From Clostridiales bacterium UBA1701 (GTDB taxonomy: Bacteria > Bacillota > Clostridia > Oscillospirales > Oscillospiraceae), in NCBI GenBank assembly GCA_002320035.1, contig DCJL01000021.1, forward strand, positions 12,005 to 76,004: a stretch of 64,000 bases of DNA, written 5' to 3'. A program made the translations under genes and the position numbers. The notes under the pieces were generated by a model that saw nothing but the letters and a program-made list of their open reading frames with translations, was not told the DNA's origin and did no database searches. Below are positions 36,530-45,108 of this stretch, one piece after another. How positions within the stretch are numbered: the first letter of the stretch is position 1; each line of letters starts with the position of its first letter.

Positions 36530-37618
36530 ATGAAGATAGCGACGGTTGTCGGCGCGAGGCCCCAGTTTATAAAAGCTGCCGTGGTTTCCAGGATTCTCAG
36601 GCTCCGGGCACAGGAGATCCTGATCCATACCGGCCAGCACTATGACCATAACATGTCCGACATCTTTTTTGAAGAGCTGGAAATACCGAAGCCGGACTAT
36701 AATCTTGGCATTTCCGGCGGCAGCCACGGCCAGATGACCGGGGCCATGCTTGCCGCCATAGAGGAAGTTCTGATAGCAGAGAAACCTGACGCTCTTCTTG
36801 TATACGGCGATACCAACTCTACCCTTGCCGCGGCACTGGCGGCGGTTAAGCTGCATATCCCCGTCTGCCACGCGGAAGCAGGGAACAGGCTCGGCACCTT
36901 TGAAAACCCTGAGGAGGTCAACCGCATCTGCACGGACCATGTCTCCACAAAGCTTTTGGCCTGTACGGAATCCGCCATGGATTTTCTGGCGGCAGAGGGG
37001 CTTTCGGCCAGAGCGGAGCTGGTGGGCGACCCCATGTATGACGCTTTCCTGTTCTACGGCGCTCGGGCCGGAACGCCGGACAGGCATGCGCTTTTGGGCC
37101 TCGATGGGAAAAAATATGCTATTCCGGAACGGTTTTACTATCTGACCTGCCACAGGCAGGAAAACACAGACGAGGAAGAAAAGCTGGTGAATATTCTTCG
37201 TGCCATGGACAGTCTGGATGTGCCTACGATTTATCCCGTTCACCCACGAAACAGGGAAAGAGCCGCGGCGATTAAAGAAGAGTATGGGCTGGAAAAGCTG
37301 TTGTTCTGTCAGCCAGTAGGCTATCTTACCTCTGTTGCGCTGGTAAAGCACGCGGAAAAGGTGGTCACAGATTCTGGTGGCCTTCAGCGTGAAGCTTTCT
37401 TTGCTGGAAAGCAGTGTGTTACTGTCTTTGACTATGTGGTCTGGCCGGAAACAATGCGGGGCGGGCGCAACCGGCTGGCAAAGCCGGACGCGAAAGATAT
37501 TCTTGCAAAGCTTACCGCCGCCCAAACGGTTGACCCCGACTACCGCCCCTTTGGGGACGGACATGCGGGCGATAGAATTGCATGCGGGATATTGTCCATA
37601 GGGGAGAGAAAAGTATGA
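36530..37618 (+). CDS. wbpI: Non-hydrolysing UDP-N-acetylglucosamine 2-epimerase family (WbpI/WecB)
   Basis: The family interconverts UDP-GlcNAc-type and UDP-ManNAc-type sugars. The 362-residue product shows TVVGARPQFIKAA (about residues 4-16), HTGQHYDHNMSDIFFEEL, LVYGDTNSTLAAALAA, HAEAGNRLGTFENPEEVNRI and TDSGGLQREAFFAGKQCVT. In the WbpA-I-B-D-E set the substrate would be UDP-GlcNAc(3NAc)A, giving the manno form; the plain WecB reaction is the alternative. Two tandem ATGs (36527 and 36530) lie behind AAAGGA; I chose the second on spacing. The last four bases overlap the next gene. Confidence 0.9.
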   Translation: MKIATVVGARPQFIKAAVVSRILRLRAQEILIHTGQHYDHNMSDIFFEELEIPKPDYNLGISGGSHGQMTGAMLAAIEEVLIAEKPDALLVYGDTNSTLAAALAAVKLHIPVCHAEAGNRLGTFENPEEVNRICTDHVSTKLLACTESAMDFLAAEGLSARAELVGDPMYDAFLFYGARAGTPDRHALLGLDGKKYAIPERFYYLTCHRQENTDEEEKLVNILRAMDSLDVPTIYPVHPRNRERAAAIKEEYGLEKLLFCQPVGYLTSVALVKHAEKVVTDSGGLQREAFFAGKQCVTVFDYVVWPETMRGGRNRLAKPDAKDILAKLTAAQTVDPDYRPFGDGHAGDRIACGILSIGERKV

Positions 37619-38688
37619 AATACGCGCTTATAGGCTGCGGCAGGATTGCCACGAATCATATAAAGGCCGCGGTGGCCAACGGCCTTGAGATCGCCGCCGT
37701 GTGCGACATTGTCCCGGAGAAGATGGGGCAGCTGCTGGCAAAGCACGGCCTGGAGAACGACAGCTCCATAAAGCATTACGAGGACTACATCAGGCTGCTT
37801 GACGAAGTGAGGCCCCAGCTTGTGAGCATTGCCACCGAGAGCGGGATCCATGCGCAGATTGCCCTCGCCTGCATTGACAGGGGAATCAACGTAATCATCG
37901 AAAAGCCCATGGCCATGAGTATGGAGGACGCGGACGAGATTATCCGCCGGGCGGAGGAGAAGGGCGTAAAGGTCAGCGTGTGCCATCAGAACCGCTTTAA
38001 TGTGGCTGTGCAGAAAACCCGGGCTGCGCTGGAAGCGGGGCGTTTCGGCAGGCTGTCCCACGGGTCTATCCATGTACGGTGGAACCGGGACAGAAATTAT
38101 TATGACCAGGCTCCCTGGCGGGGAACCTGGGAGCAGGACGGCGGCTGTCTGATGAACCAGTGCATCCACGGCATTGATCTCCTTTGCTGGATGTTCGGCG
38201 GGCAGGTGGACGAGGTGTACGGCGCAACCCGCCAGCAGTTCCACGATTATCTGGAGGCGGAGGATGTTGGCATGGCCGTTGTCAAATTTAAAAACGGCGC
38301 CATCGGCACCATTGAGGGCACTGTCAATGTCTATCCCCGGAATCTGGAGGAAACGCTGTACATCTTCGGCAGCGCCGGCACGGTGAAAATCGGCGGAACC
38401 TCTACCAATAACATCGACGTGTGGGACTTTGCCGATGAGACGGAGGCGGATGTGTCCAACAAGAACCTGAAGGAAGTGACCAGCAATGTGTACGGCAATG
38501 GCCATACCAGCCTGTTTGCCGACATGATGGAAGCCGTAGAACAGGACAGAAGACCCTATGTGGACGCGGTTTCCGGGCGCAACGCGCTGGAAATCATCCT
38601 TGCCATATACAAGAGCCAGAAAACCGGACTGCCTGTGAAGCTGCCTCTTAAAAATTTTGCCAGCACCGACATGAGGGGGACGTTCTGA
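37615..38688 (+). CDS. wbpB: Gfo/Idh/MocA oxidoreductase (WbpB-like)
   Basis: WbpB oxidises the 3-hydroxyl of UDP-GlcNAcA to a 3-keto sugar with bound NAD+, regenerated by 2-oxoglutarate. The 357-residue product has the N-terminal YALIGCGRIATNHIKAA (Rossmann), the catalytic region EKPMAMSMEDADEII (Glu-Lys-Pro, about residue 97) and GGCLMNQCIHGIDLLCWMFGG (about 181-201), whose His-x-x-Asp is catalytic in the family. ATG at 37615 overlaps the preceding stop (ATGA), and the GGGGAGAG site agrees. Its position between an epimerase and an acetyltransferase fits the WbpB role closely. Confidence 0.92.
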   Translation: MKYALIGCGRIATNHIKAAVANGLEIAAVCDIVPEKMGQLLAKHGLENDSSIKHYEDYIRLLDEVRPQLVSIATESGIHAQIALACIDRGINVIIEKPMAMSMEDADEIIRRAEEKGVKVSVCHQNRFNVAVQKTRAALEAGRFGRLSHGSIHVRWNRDRNYYDQAPWRGTWEQDGGCLMNQCIHGIDLLCWMFGGQVDEVYGATRQQFHDYLEAEDVGMAVVKFKNGAIGTIEGTVNVYPRNLEETLYIFGSAGTVKIGGTSTNNIDVWDFADETEADVSNKNLKEVTSNVYGNGHTSLFADMMEAVEQDRRPYVDAVSGRNALEIILAIYKSQKTGLPVKLPLKNFASTDMRGTF

Positions 38689-39254
38689 TGGCCGATTATT
38701 TCGTACATGAGAGCAGTTACATTGACGAGGGAGTAAAAATCGGCAGGGGAACGAAGATCTGGCATTTCTGCCATGTCCAGCATGGAGCAAGCATAGGCGA
38801 AAACTGCTCCCTGGGCCAGAATGTGAATGTTTCCAACAATGTGAAGATCGGCAGCGGCTGCCGGATACAGAACAATGTATCCGTGTACGAAGGGGTCGAG
38901 CTGGAGGACGATGTTTTCTGCGGCCCGTCCTGCGTTTTTACCAACGACCTGACCCCGAGGGCGAAATATCCCAAGGGCAGCGCCGGATATAAAAAGACGC
39001 TGGTCTGCCGGGGCGCCTCCATTGGCGCCAACGCCACCATCGTCTGCGGCCACAGCGTGGGCAGCTGGGCGATGATTGCCTCCGGCGCGGTGGTCACAAA
39101 GAACGTGAAGAAGCACGCGCTCATGGCGGGCGTACCCGCCAGGCGCATAGGCTGGGTCTGCGAATGCGGCAGCGTGCTTAAGGACGGCCTGAACTGCTCT
39201 GAATGCGGAAGAAAGTATATAGAGCGCGCAGAGGGCCTCGAGGAGGTAAAATAA
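38688..39254 (+). CDS. wbpD: Left-handed beta-helix N-acetyltransferase (WbpD-like)
   Basis: WbpD acetylates the 3-amino group of UDP-2-acetamido-3-amino-2,3-dideoxyglucuronate. The 188-residue product shows hexapeptide repeats (IGRGTKIWHFCHVQHGASIGENC, VKIGSGCRIQNNVSVYEGVELEDDV), the FCGPSCVFTNDLTPRAKYP loop (about residues 82-100) and the C-terminal MAGVPARRIGWVCECG motif. A short extra tail carries four cysteines (CECG and CSECG), a possible zinc ribbon that many WbpD relatives share. It is placed one base after WbpB and directly before WbpE, as in the Pseudomonas order of functions. Confidence 0.93.
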   Translation: MADYFVHESSYIDEGVKIGRGTKIWHFCHVQHGASIGENCSLGQNVNVSNNVKIGSGCRIQNNVSVYEGVELEDDVFCGPSCVFTNDLTPRAKYPKGSAGYKKTLVCRGASIGANATIVCGHSVGSWAMIASGAVVTKNVKKHALMAGVPARRIGWVCECGSVLKDGLNCSECGRKYIERAEGLEEVK

Positions 39255-40379
39255 ATGCAGTTTCGGGATTTGAAAAAACAGTATCAGGTATTAAAGCCCC
39301 GGATGGACGCGGCGGTAACGCAGGTTATGAGCGACTGCAACTTCATCTCCGGCAGCCAGGTGAAGGCGCTGGAGCGAAGGCTTGCGGACTATGTGGGCGT
39401 GAAGCACTGCATCAGCTGCGCCAACGGGACAGACGCGCTCGAGCTTGCGGAGCGGGCCTATGGCATTGGGCCGGGAGACGCGGTGTTCGTGCCGGATTTT
39501 ACTTTTTTCTCCTCTGCAGAGACGGTGGCGGATCTTGGCGCCACGCCGGTTTTTGTGGACGTTGACCCTGTGAGCTTCAATCTCTGTCCCCGGGCGCTTG
39601 AAAGCGCGCTGGACCGGGTCAGGGCGCAGGGGAAACTCCGTCCCCGGGCGGTGGTGGCGGTGGATCTCTTCGGCCTGCCGGCAGACTTCCCGGCGCTGGA
39701 GCGCGTGGCAAAGGAGAACGGCCTGCTCCTCATTGAGGACGGAGCCCAGGGCTTTGGCGGCCGGATAGGGGACAGGCGGGCCTGTTCTTTCGGTGATATT
39801 GCGACGACCTCTTTCTTCCCGGCAAAACCTTTGGGCTGTTACGGGGACGGCGGTGCGGTTTTCACAAACGACGATGATATCGCCGCCCTTATCCGCTCCC
39901 TGTGCGTGCACGGCAAGAGTGAGCTGGACAAGTACAATAATCTCCGCCTAGGCATGAACTCCAGGCTCGACACCATTCAGGCCGCGGTGCTGGATGTCAA
40001 GCTCAGTGCCTTTGAGGACTATGAGCTGAAAAAGGTAAATGCGGCCGCAAAAATGTATACAGAGCGGCTTGACGGAAAGTTGGATATTCCGGTGGTGCCG
40101 GAGGGATTTTATTCCAGTTGGGCCCAGTACACGGTTCAACTTCCCGACAGGGAGAAGAGGGACAGGGTTCAGGCGGGTCTCAGGGAGCGGGGCATCCCCT
40201 CCATGATCTATTACCCTAAGTGCATGCACCAGCAGGGGGCTTTTGAGAAGCTTCTTTACAGGGGGGATTGCCCTGTATCCGAGCGGCTCTGCGGCACGGT
40301 CCTATCCCTGCCCATGCACCCCTATCTGACAGAGGAGGACGCCGACCAGGTCTGCGGCGCGCTTCTCAGCCTGCTCTGA
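39255..40379 (+). CDS. wbpE: DegT-family sugar aminotransferase (WbpE-like)
   Basis: WbpE transfers an amino group from glutamate to the 3-keto sugar made by WbpB. The 374-residue product shows CNFISGSQVKALERRLADYVG (about residues 30-50), CANGTDALELA, the PLP Asp in LLIEDGAQGFGGRI (about 158) and the Schiff-base lysine in TSFFPAKPLGCYGDGGA (about 185). It directly follows WbpD with no gap. Different residues around the lysine separate it from the PglE-like enzyme at 23072, so the locus holds two aminotransferases for two distinct sugars. It is the last gene of the locus. Confidence 0.93.
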   Translation: MQFRDLKKQYQVLKPRMDAAVTQVMSDCNFISGSQVKALERRLADYVGVKHCISCANGTDALELAERAYGIGPGDAVFVPDFTFFSSAETVADLGATPVFVDVDPVSFNLCPRALESALDRVRAQGKLRPRAVVAVDLFGLPADFPALERVAKENGLLLIEDGAQGFGGRIGDRRACSFGDIATTSFFPAKPLGCYGDGGAVFTNDDDIAALIRSLCVHGKSELDKYNNLRLGMNSRLDTIQAAVLDVKLSAFEDYELKKVNAAAKMYTERLDGKLDIPVVPEGFYSSWAQYTVQLPDREKRDRVQAGLRERGIPSMIYYPKCMHQQGAFEKLLYRGDCPVSERLCGTVLSLPMHPYLTEEDADQVCGALLSLL

Positions 40380-40404
40380 GCGTATAGACCGAATAAAGAA
40401 CGTA

Positions 40405-40444
40405 AAGCGCCCGAATAAGCGCCCGAAGATTCGGGCGCTTATTC
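40405..40444. terminator. Terminator of the polysaccharide locus with duplicated 5' arm
   Basis: GAATAAGCGCCCGAA (40413-40427) and TTCGGGCGCTTATTC (40430-40444) form a perfect inverted repeat. The arm AAGCGCCCGAA also occurs at 40405-40415, so two alternative stems can form. The repeat overlaps the stop codon of the convergent YolD-like gene and probably serves both strands. Confidence 0.8.
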
Positions 40445-40762
40445 TATTTCTGCTATATCAAGAAGGTCCTCAAAGGGAATTTCAATTTCACCTGCTGCGA
40501 GAACACCACCGATGGGGTCTATGCGGCGGAGGCGGCCCCGGAGGCTCACATATTCCCCGCCGGAGTAATACAGCGCTGTGACCTCATCTCCGGGCCGGAG
40601 GCGGCGGAGCTTTTCGTCCAGCTCTGTCTGGGCATCTTCGGCGAGGAGAATCCGCGCCTGGGGGATGCGGGCCTTACGGTTTAGCGCCTCGTCATATCCT
40701 TTCAGGGCGGCGAAAGGCATGAACTGCTTGGCCCGGTCCGCCCGGCTCATGGGCTGTCTCAC
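40439..40762 (-). CDS. YolD-like protein
   Basis: YolD-like proteins are small partners of Y-family polymerases in Gram-positive bacteria, likened to UmuD. The 107-residue product shows SRADRAKQFMPFAALKGYDEAL near the N-terminus and a beta-rich second half (DEVTALYYSGGEYVSLRGRLRRIDP). I chose the GTG at 40762: it overlaps the polymerase stop (GTGA) and has AGGAGG nine bases upstream. The longer reading frame up to 40828 would lie inside the polymerase gene. It is translationally coupled to the polymerase. Confidence 0.85.
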   Translation of the reverse strand: MRQPMSRADRAKQFMPFAALKGYDEALNRKARIPQARILLAEDAQTELDEKLRRLRPGDEVTALYYSGGEYVSLRGRLRRIDPIGGVLAAGEIEIPFEDLLDIAEIE

Positions 40763-42018
40763 GCTCGGTGCCCTCCTATCTGGTGGTTTCGGTCCCGGGC
40801 GGTGGCGCCTTCGGCTAGATCCAGACATTTTAGAATACTGTTGCCGCCGTATTTGCCCTTTATATCCAGCAGGGCCCGCTGCAGCCGCCGCTCCCGCTCT
40901 CTGGCGGCGGGGGAAGCAAAAAGGTCATACTGAGGGAAGCGCTCCTCGCGCAGACGGCCGAAAGAGAGCGTCACCCGGTGAAGAAGCTCCCGCCGGTCCA
41001 TAAGCCGACCATAGAGCGCTTCCGCCTGGCCGGAAAGGAGCTTCATGGAGGCGCTGGGCACGCCAAGAGACAGGCTGCCGCTGGACGGCGGGCGGGAGGA
41101 GCGGGAGTAAGCCAGATGAAGGTTGATGGAGTCCGTCGCGAGCCCCTGAGAAAAAAGTTCCAGCGCCATGCTCTCGGCCATTTCCCGGATAATGATCCGC
41201 CCCTCATCAAAATGATAGCCCCGGGACAGAACCTGCCCGCCGCAGATGCTTTTTGTATGGGGGCGGTAGGCGCGGATATCGGCGATGGTGGTGGGCTCCC
41301 GGCCCCAGGCGTGATCGATGAGCAGTTCCGCATCCACGCCGAAGGCCCGGTAGAGCATATCCTCGTCCGCCGCAGCCAATTCTCCCATGCAGTCTATCCC
41401 CATGCGGGAGAGCCTTGCCGCCGTACCGGGGCCCACGCGCCAGAAATCCGTAATGGGCCGGTGCTTCCAGAGAAGCCTCCGGTAGCTCTCCTCTGTGAGC
41501 CGGGCTATGCCGCCGGGCGCGTGCTTGGAGAGAATGTCCAGCGCGATCTTGGCCAGGTACAGATTGGAGCCTATGCCGCAGGCGGCGGTGATGCCGGTCT
41601 CGGCCAGAACATCGTCCATGATCATGCGGGCAAATTCTTCCGGACTCTGGCGGCGATAGGAGAGATAATCGGTGGCATCGATAAAAACCTCGTCGATAGA
41701 ATAGACATGCATGTCTTCCCGGGCGGCATATCGGAGATAAACGGAGTAGATCCGGGCCGAATAGTCCACATAGAGGGCCATTCTGGGTGGGGCCATGATG
41801 TAATCAATGCCCGGCGGGATCTGAAAAACCCGGCAGCGGTTTTTGACGCCCAGGGCTTTCATGGCCGGGGAGATGGCCAGACATATGGTTTTCTCCGTCC
41901 GCTCCGGGTCCGCCACAACAAGGCGGGCCGTCATGGGGTCAAGCCCCCGCTCCGCACACTCCACCGAGGCATAGAATGACTTGAGGTCTATGCACAGATA
42001 CACTTTTTCCTCAGCCAT
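40759..42018 (-). CDS. Y-family DNA polymerase (DinB/UvrX-like)
   Basis: This translesion polymerase copies damaged DNA. The 419-residue product shows VYLCIDLKSFYASVECA (metal-binding Asp, about residues 6-22), the second catalytic motif VYSIDEVFIDATDY (about 107-120), ACGIGSNLYLAKIALDI (helix-hairpin support) and a little-finger domain (about 250-390). It resembles the UvrX/YqjW type that pairs with YolD more than a lone Pol IV. AGGTTTTTTTATGG provides a weak ribosome binding site. Its promoter carries a perfect 15-base dyad in the spacer, which is unlike the usual LexA boxes. Confidence 0.92.
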   Translation of the reverse strand: MAEEKVYLCIDLKSFYASVECAERGLDPMTARLVVADPERTEKTICLAISPAMKALGVKNRCRVFQIPPGIDYIMAPPRMALYVDYSARIYSVYLRYAAREDMHVYSIDEVFIDATDYLSYRRQSPEEFARMIMDDVLAETGITAACGIGSNLYLAKIALDILSKHAPGGIARLTEESYRRLLWKHRPITDFWRVGPGTAARLSRMGIDCMGELAAADEDMLYRAFGVDAELLIDHAWGREPTTIADIRAYRPHTKSICGGQVLSRGYHFDEGRIIIREMAESMALELFSQGLATDSINLHLAYSRSSRPPSSGSLSLGVPSASMKLLSGQAEALYGRLMDRRELLHRVTLSFGRLREERFPQYDLFASPAARERERRLQRALLDIKGKYGGNSILKCLDLAEGATARDRNHQIGGHRA

Positions 42019-42057
42019 AAAAAAACCTCCAAATCTCCCATGGGGATTTATAACTAC

Positions 42058-42086
42058 ATTATAATATCTCTATGAGATAAAAGCAA
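42058..42086 (-). promoter_or_regulatory. Polymerase promoter with a dyad in the spacer
   Basis: Minus strand TTGCTT (42086-42081), 17 bases, TATAAT (42063-42058). TATCTCTATGAGATA (42065-42079) is a perfect dyad inside the spacer and a likely operator. Upstream (42136-42173) lie two copies of GTTTACATAA and a weak stem TCCCGTCCATA/TATGGGCGGGA that may end the preceding gene. Confidence 0.7.
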
Positions 42087-42176
42087 GAACAAATTTATCT
42101 CCCGCCCATAAAGAAGTATGGACGGGAAATGATAAGTTTACATAATCCAGGCTACATAATGTTGTTTACATAACAC

Positions 42177-42875
42177 CTAGATAAAGAATTTCCTGTGCAG
42201 GGATTCGCGCAGGGGGCGGCAAAGGCCGATGATGATGAGCGTCATGCCCAGCAGCAAGCAGGCGGCCAGGGGATAGAAGGACCAGATGAAGCGCTCATGG
42301 AGATGGAAACTCATATTAATCAGAAATTCCACCAGCACCATGTAAGCCCCGGAGAGGATAAGCGTGCCGCCGAAGATAAAGAGATAGCCCTTGCGCAGAT
42401 AGCGCAGCAGGGCGGCCGCGGCGGTGATGATCAGCCCCGCGGCGGCGGTTACAGGCAGGGCAAAGGGGAGAAACCAGCCGCCTTTGCTGCACAGGTCTAT
42501 GTACAGCAGATACAGAGCGGCGGCGGCAAAGTCCACGGGAATGAAAATAACCGGGTTCGGCGCCCGGAACCACAGGGGCAGCACTGCCAGCACATAGAGC
42601 AGCAGCACGGCTCCCGCTGCATAACCGGACCAGACGATGCGGCCGTTGATCTGCCAGTCGCACAGGAGCGCGATGACGATGGGCAGGGCGAAGAGCATTG
42701 TTACCACGAACATGAGCCCCGAACGGTTAACATTTTCCGGCATAATGGGCCGCTCGGCAGGGAAGGGGGGCTGTCCGTCCGGGCGCGCAAGCTCCGGGTG
42801 GAACACCGCTGTCCCGCAGAGCGGGCATTTCTTTTCGCTGTCGGCCAGCTCTACGCCGCATTTTACACAATACAT
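42177..42875 (-). CDS. Zinc-ribbon membrane protein (DUF6320-like)
   Basis: The product has an N-terminal zinc ribbon (CVKCG and CPLCG, residues about 3-22), a short linker and about six to seven hydrophobic spans (about 52-230). The layout matches DUF6320-type proteins, whose function is unknown and which are often found beside an alcohol acetyltransferase. ATG at 42875 was chosen because it starts the ribbon. It lies 27 bases after the esterase-acyltransferase fusion gene and is probably in its operon. A role in membrane handling of the acylated product is only a guess. Confidence 0.75.
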   Translation of the reverse strand: MYCVKCGVELADSEKKCPLCGTAVFHPELARPDGQPPFPAERPIMPENVNRSGLMFVVTMLFALPIVIALLCDWQINGRIVWSGYAAGAVLLLYVLAVLPLWFRAPNPVIFIPVDFAAAALYLLYIDLCSKGGWFLPFALPVTAAAGLIITAAAALLRYLRKGYLFIFGGTLILSGAYMVLVEFLINMSFHLHERFIWSFYPLAACLLLGMTLIIIGLCRPLRESLHRKFFI

Positions 42876-42902
42876 ATAGCACTCAAACCTTTCCCGCAAT
42901 TT

Positions 42903-45062
42903 TCAGCGCTGGTTGCTCTCAACCTTCACATGGAGCCCCAGCTCCCGCAGCGCTTTATAAAAAGCCATCTCCAGCTCCGGCTCCTGAATACTGCGCACGA
43001 TATTGATATAAGTTGTCCCGCCATAGGACAGCAGGGCACAGTTATAGGGGGCCTTGGAGGGCACGCCGATAATGAAATCCATCCGCCGCACATACGCCTC
43101 CATGACCTCGGGCAAGCGTACAAGGCCCAGGTTTGACATGCACAGGCAGGATTTGATTTCGCCCACCGAATCAAAAACGGCCTTCATGGCGGCGTTTTTT
43201 ACGAACAGCGGCATCGCCTTGAGCAGCGGGGATTTCTCGCTGTTCACATTGGCGGCGATCTTGGTGCTCATCTGCTTCGCCGTTACCTCCATGCCCATCT
43301 TGTGGTGCACCGCCCGACAGATCTCATCAAAGCTGTAATCTCCCAGCTTGGGGTCCAGCTCCGGGGTGACGAAGAGGGCGAAGTTGCGGAGGGTCTTGCT
43401 GGGGAAGAGACTGCGCAGATTCACGGGGATAAGCACCTTGATGGGCTTTCTGCGGCTGCGGCGGGGGACTTTTTCCGCCTGGATGCGCAGGATCGCCAGC
43501 ATCATGGCGGCGCAAAGAAGCTCCGTCACGCTGACTTGGCGCTCCCTGGATTTTTCCTTCAGCTCCGCCGCGTCCAGCATGAGCGTTGTGAGATGCACAA
43601 AGCCGTCGCTCTCCCGGGTGCCGGCGAGCTGATAGGCCGTGGCCTCTTTGCGGCTGGCGCTGACAGCCCCGGCGTTTTTCAGAAAGCTGTCCTCCAGCTC
43701 CTCGGCGGAGGGCTCCTCCAGCCGGCCCAGCACGCCGTCAACCGGAGGGACGCTGATGCCATATTTCCGGCTGAGATATTCCGCCAGCAGGGTTTTCAGG
43801 AAGATAAGGCCTCCGGTGCCGTCGGTGAGGGCGTGGAATATTTCAAGGGCGATCCGGTCTTTGTATACCAGCACCCGGAAGGCGCATTTTTTCAGGGAGG
43901 CATAGGGCATGTGCACAAGGGGGCAGCTCTGCTCCTCCGAAAGCCCGGGAGACTCGGGGATCCGTTCCAGATAGAACCAGAAAAGCCCCCGGCGCAGCCG
44001 CACGGCAATGGATGGGAAGCGGCGGATGGTAACATCCAGCGCTGTGCGGAGAATTTCCGGATCCACAGGCTCCGTAAGCGTTGCGGAGAGGCGAAAAACA
44101 TTGCTCCAGTTTTTTCGCAGGGCGGCGGGATAGATTTTTGCCGCGTTGTCGAGCCGGAGCCACTGGCGCTTCTGTTCAGGCGCCATGACCTGGCTCAGAA
44201 AGCGGTTTATCGCCTCAAAATCCTCCATGTTTTCGTTGAGCATATAGAGCACATAAGCATGCCAGCGCTCCGGAGCCACAATGAGCCTGCTTTTGCAGCC
44301 GCTCTCCAGAAGCTTTTCGTGCATGGCCCGGGCGTCGTCCAGCATGATCTCGTCTCCGCCGGCGAAGATGAGGGAGGGGGGCAGGCCCTGAAGCTCCCCG
44401 AAGAGGGGGGAGACAAGGGGATTGCGCTTATCCTTTGTGTAGCAGTCGGCGTAAAAGCGCAAAAGCGCTTCCGTCATCGAGGGGTCGATATCCCGGTTCG
44501 CCTCGTAGGAAGCGCCGGAAGCCGTCAGATCCGTCCATGGGGAGATGCCGATAAGCCCGCAGGGCAGGGGAAGGCCCCGTTCCCTGAGGCGCAGACAGAG
44601 GGCGTATATGAGCCCGCCCCCGGCACTCTCGCCGCAGAGGCAGATCTGCCCCGGAGCATAGCCCTTGGAGAGCAGATAGCGGTAGCTCTCCTCCGCGTCA
44701 TCCAGAGCGGCGGGAAAGGGGAACTCCGGCGCCAGCCGGTAGGCCGCGCAGAACACCCGCGCCCCGCTCTCTGCGGCCAGCGTGGAGCCAAAGCCCTTGG
44801 CATATTCCAGATCACCGCAGGTATAGCCGCCGCCGTGAAGGTAGAGAATCACCCCGGCGCGGCGCTCATCCCTGGGGATGACCCAGGCTCCCTCAAAGTC
44901 CGCAAAGGAGTGATCCTTCAGGATAACATCCCGCCGGTGCATGGCCTCCATCAGCTCTCCCAGCTTGTCCTGCCCTTTCCGGGTCACTTCAAGAGAGCAG
45001 GAGGCCACAAAGGGCTTGAAAAAATTAAGTTGTGCTCGGATAAGCTTCGCAGGCAGTCCCAT
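42903..45062 (-). CDS. Alpha/beta hydrolase esterase fused to a condensation-like acyltransferase
   Basis: The 719-residue protein joins two enzymes. Residues about 1-290 are an HSL-type esterase: oxyanion motif HGGGY (76-80), nucleophile GESAG (Ser146), Asp237 in AGGDE and His268 in RWHAY. Residues about 300-719 resemble alcohol acetyltransferase or WES-like/condensation-fold acyltransferases, with the catalytic motif HALTDG (410-415; canonical HHxxxDG with the first His replaced by Phe), then LIPVNLRSLFPSKTLRNF. I chose ATG 45062 behind AAAGGGG. The downstream DUF6320-like gene recalls a conserved pair in which the two activities are separate proteins; here they are one. The substrate is not known; an acyl ester made and trimmed by the same chain is possible. 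Confidence 0.85.
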   Translation of the reverse strand: MGLPAKLIRAQLNFFKPFVASCSLEVTRKGQDKLGELMEAMHRRDVILKDHSFADFEGAWVIPRDERRAGVILYLHGGGYTCGDLEYAKGFGSTLAAESGARVFCAAYRLAPEFPFPAALDDAEESYRYLLSKGYAPGQICLCGESAGGGLIYALCLRLRERGLPLPCGLIGISPWTDLTASGASYEANRDIDPSMTEALLRFYADCYTKDKRNPLVSPLFGELQGLPPSLIFAGGDEIMLDDARAMHEKLLESGCKSRLIVAPERWHAYVLYMLNENMEDFEAINRFLSQVMAPEQKRQWLRLDNAAKIYPAALRKNWSNVFRLSATLTEPVDPEILRTALDVTIRRFPSIAVRLRRGLFWFYLERIPESPGLSEEQSCPLVHMPYASLKKCAFRVLVYKDRIALEIFHALTDGTGGLIFLKTLLAEYLSRKYGISVPPVDGVLGRLEEPSAEELEDSFLKNAGAVSASRKEATAYQLAGTRESDGFVHLTTLMLDAAELKEKSRERQVSVTELLCAAMMLAILRIQAEKVPRRSRRKPIKVLIPVNLRSLFPSKTLRNFALFVTPELDPKLGDYSFDEICRAVHHKMGMEVTAKQMSTKIAANVNSEKSPLLKAMPLFVKNAAMKAVFDSVGEIKSCLCMSNLGLVRLPEVMEAYVRRMDFIIGVPSKAPYNCALLSYGGTTYINIVRSIQEPELEMAFYKALRELGLHVKVESNQR

Positions 45063-45108
45063 AGCGGTGCCCCTTTCATGCGGTGTGCAATATGTTTTTA
45101 ACCTTATT

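Noticed and set aside
40763..40828. Longer YolD-like start
   Set aside because: The extra residues overlap the polymerase gene and are Arg/Pro-rich shadow sequence; GTG 40762 has AGGAGG and a stop-start overlap.
42058..42086. LexA box at the polymerase promoter
   Set aside because: The dyad ATCTC-TAT-GAGAT lacks the GAAC/GTTC core of known Gram-positive LexA sites.
43302..45101. 599-codon plus-strand frame opposite the esterase-acyltransferase gene
   Set aside because: The minus frame has intact catalytic motifs of two enzyme families; the plus frame is low-complexity and unlike any protein.
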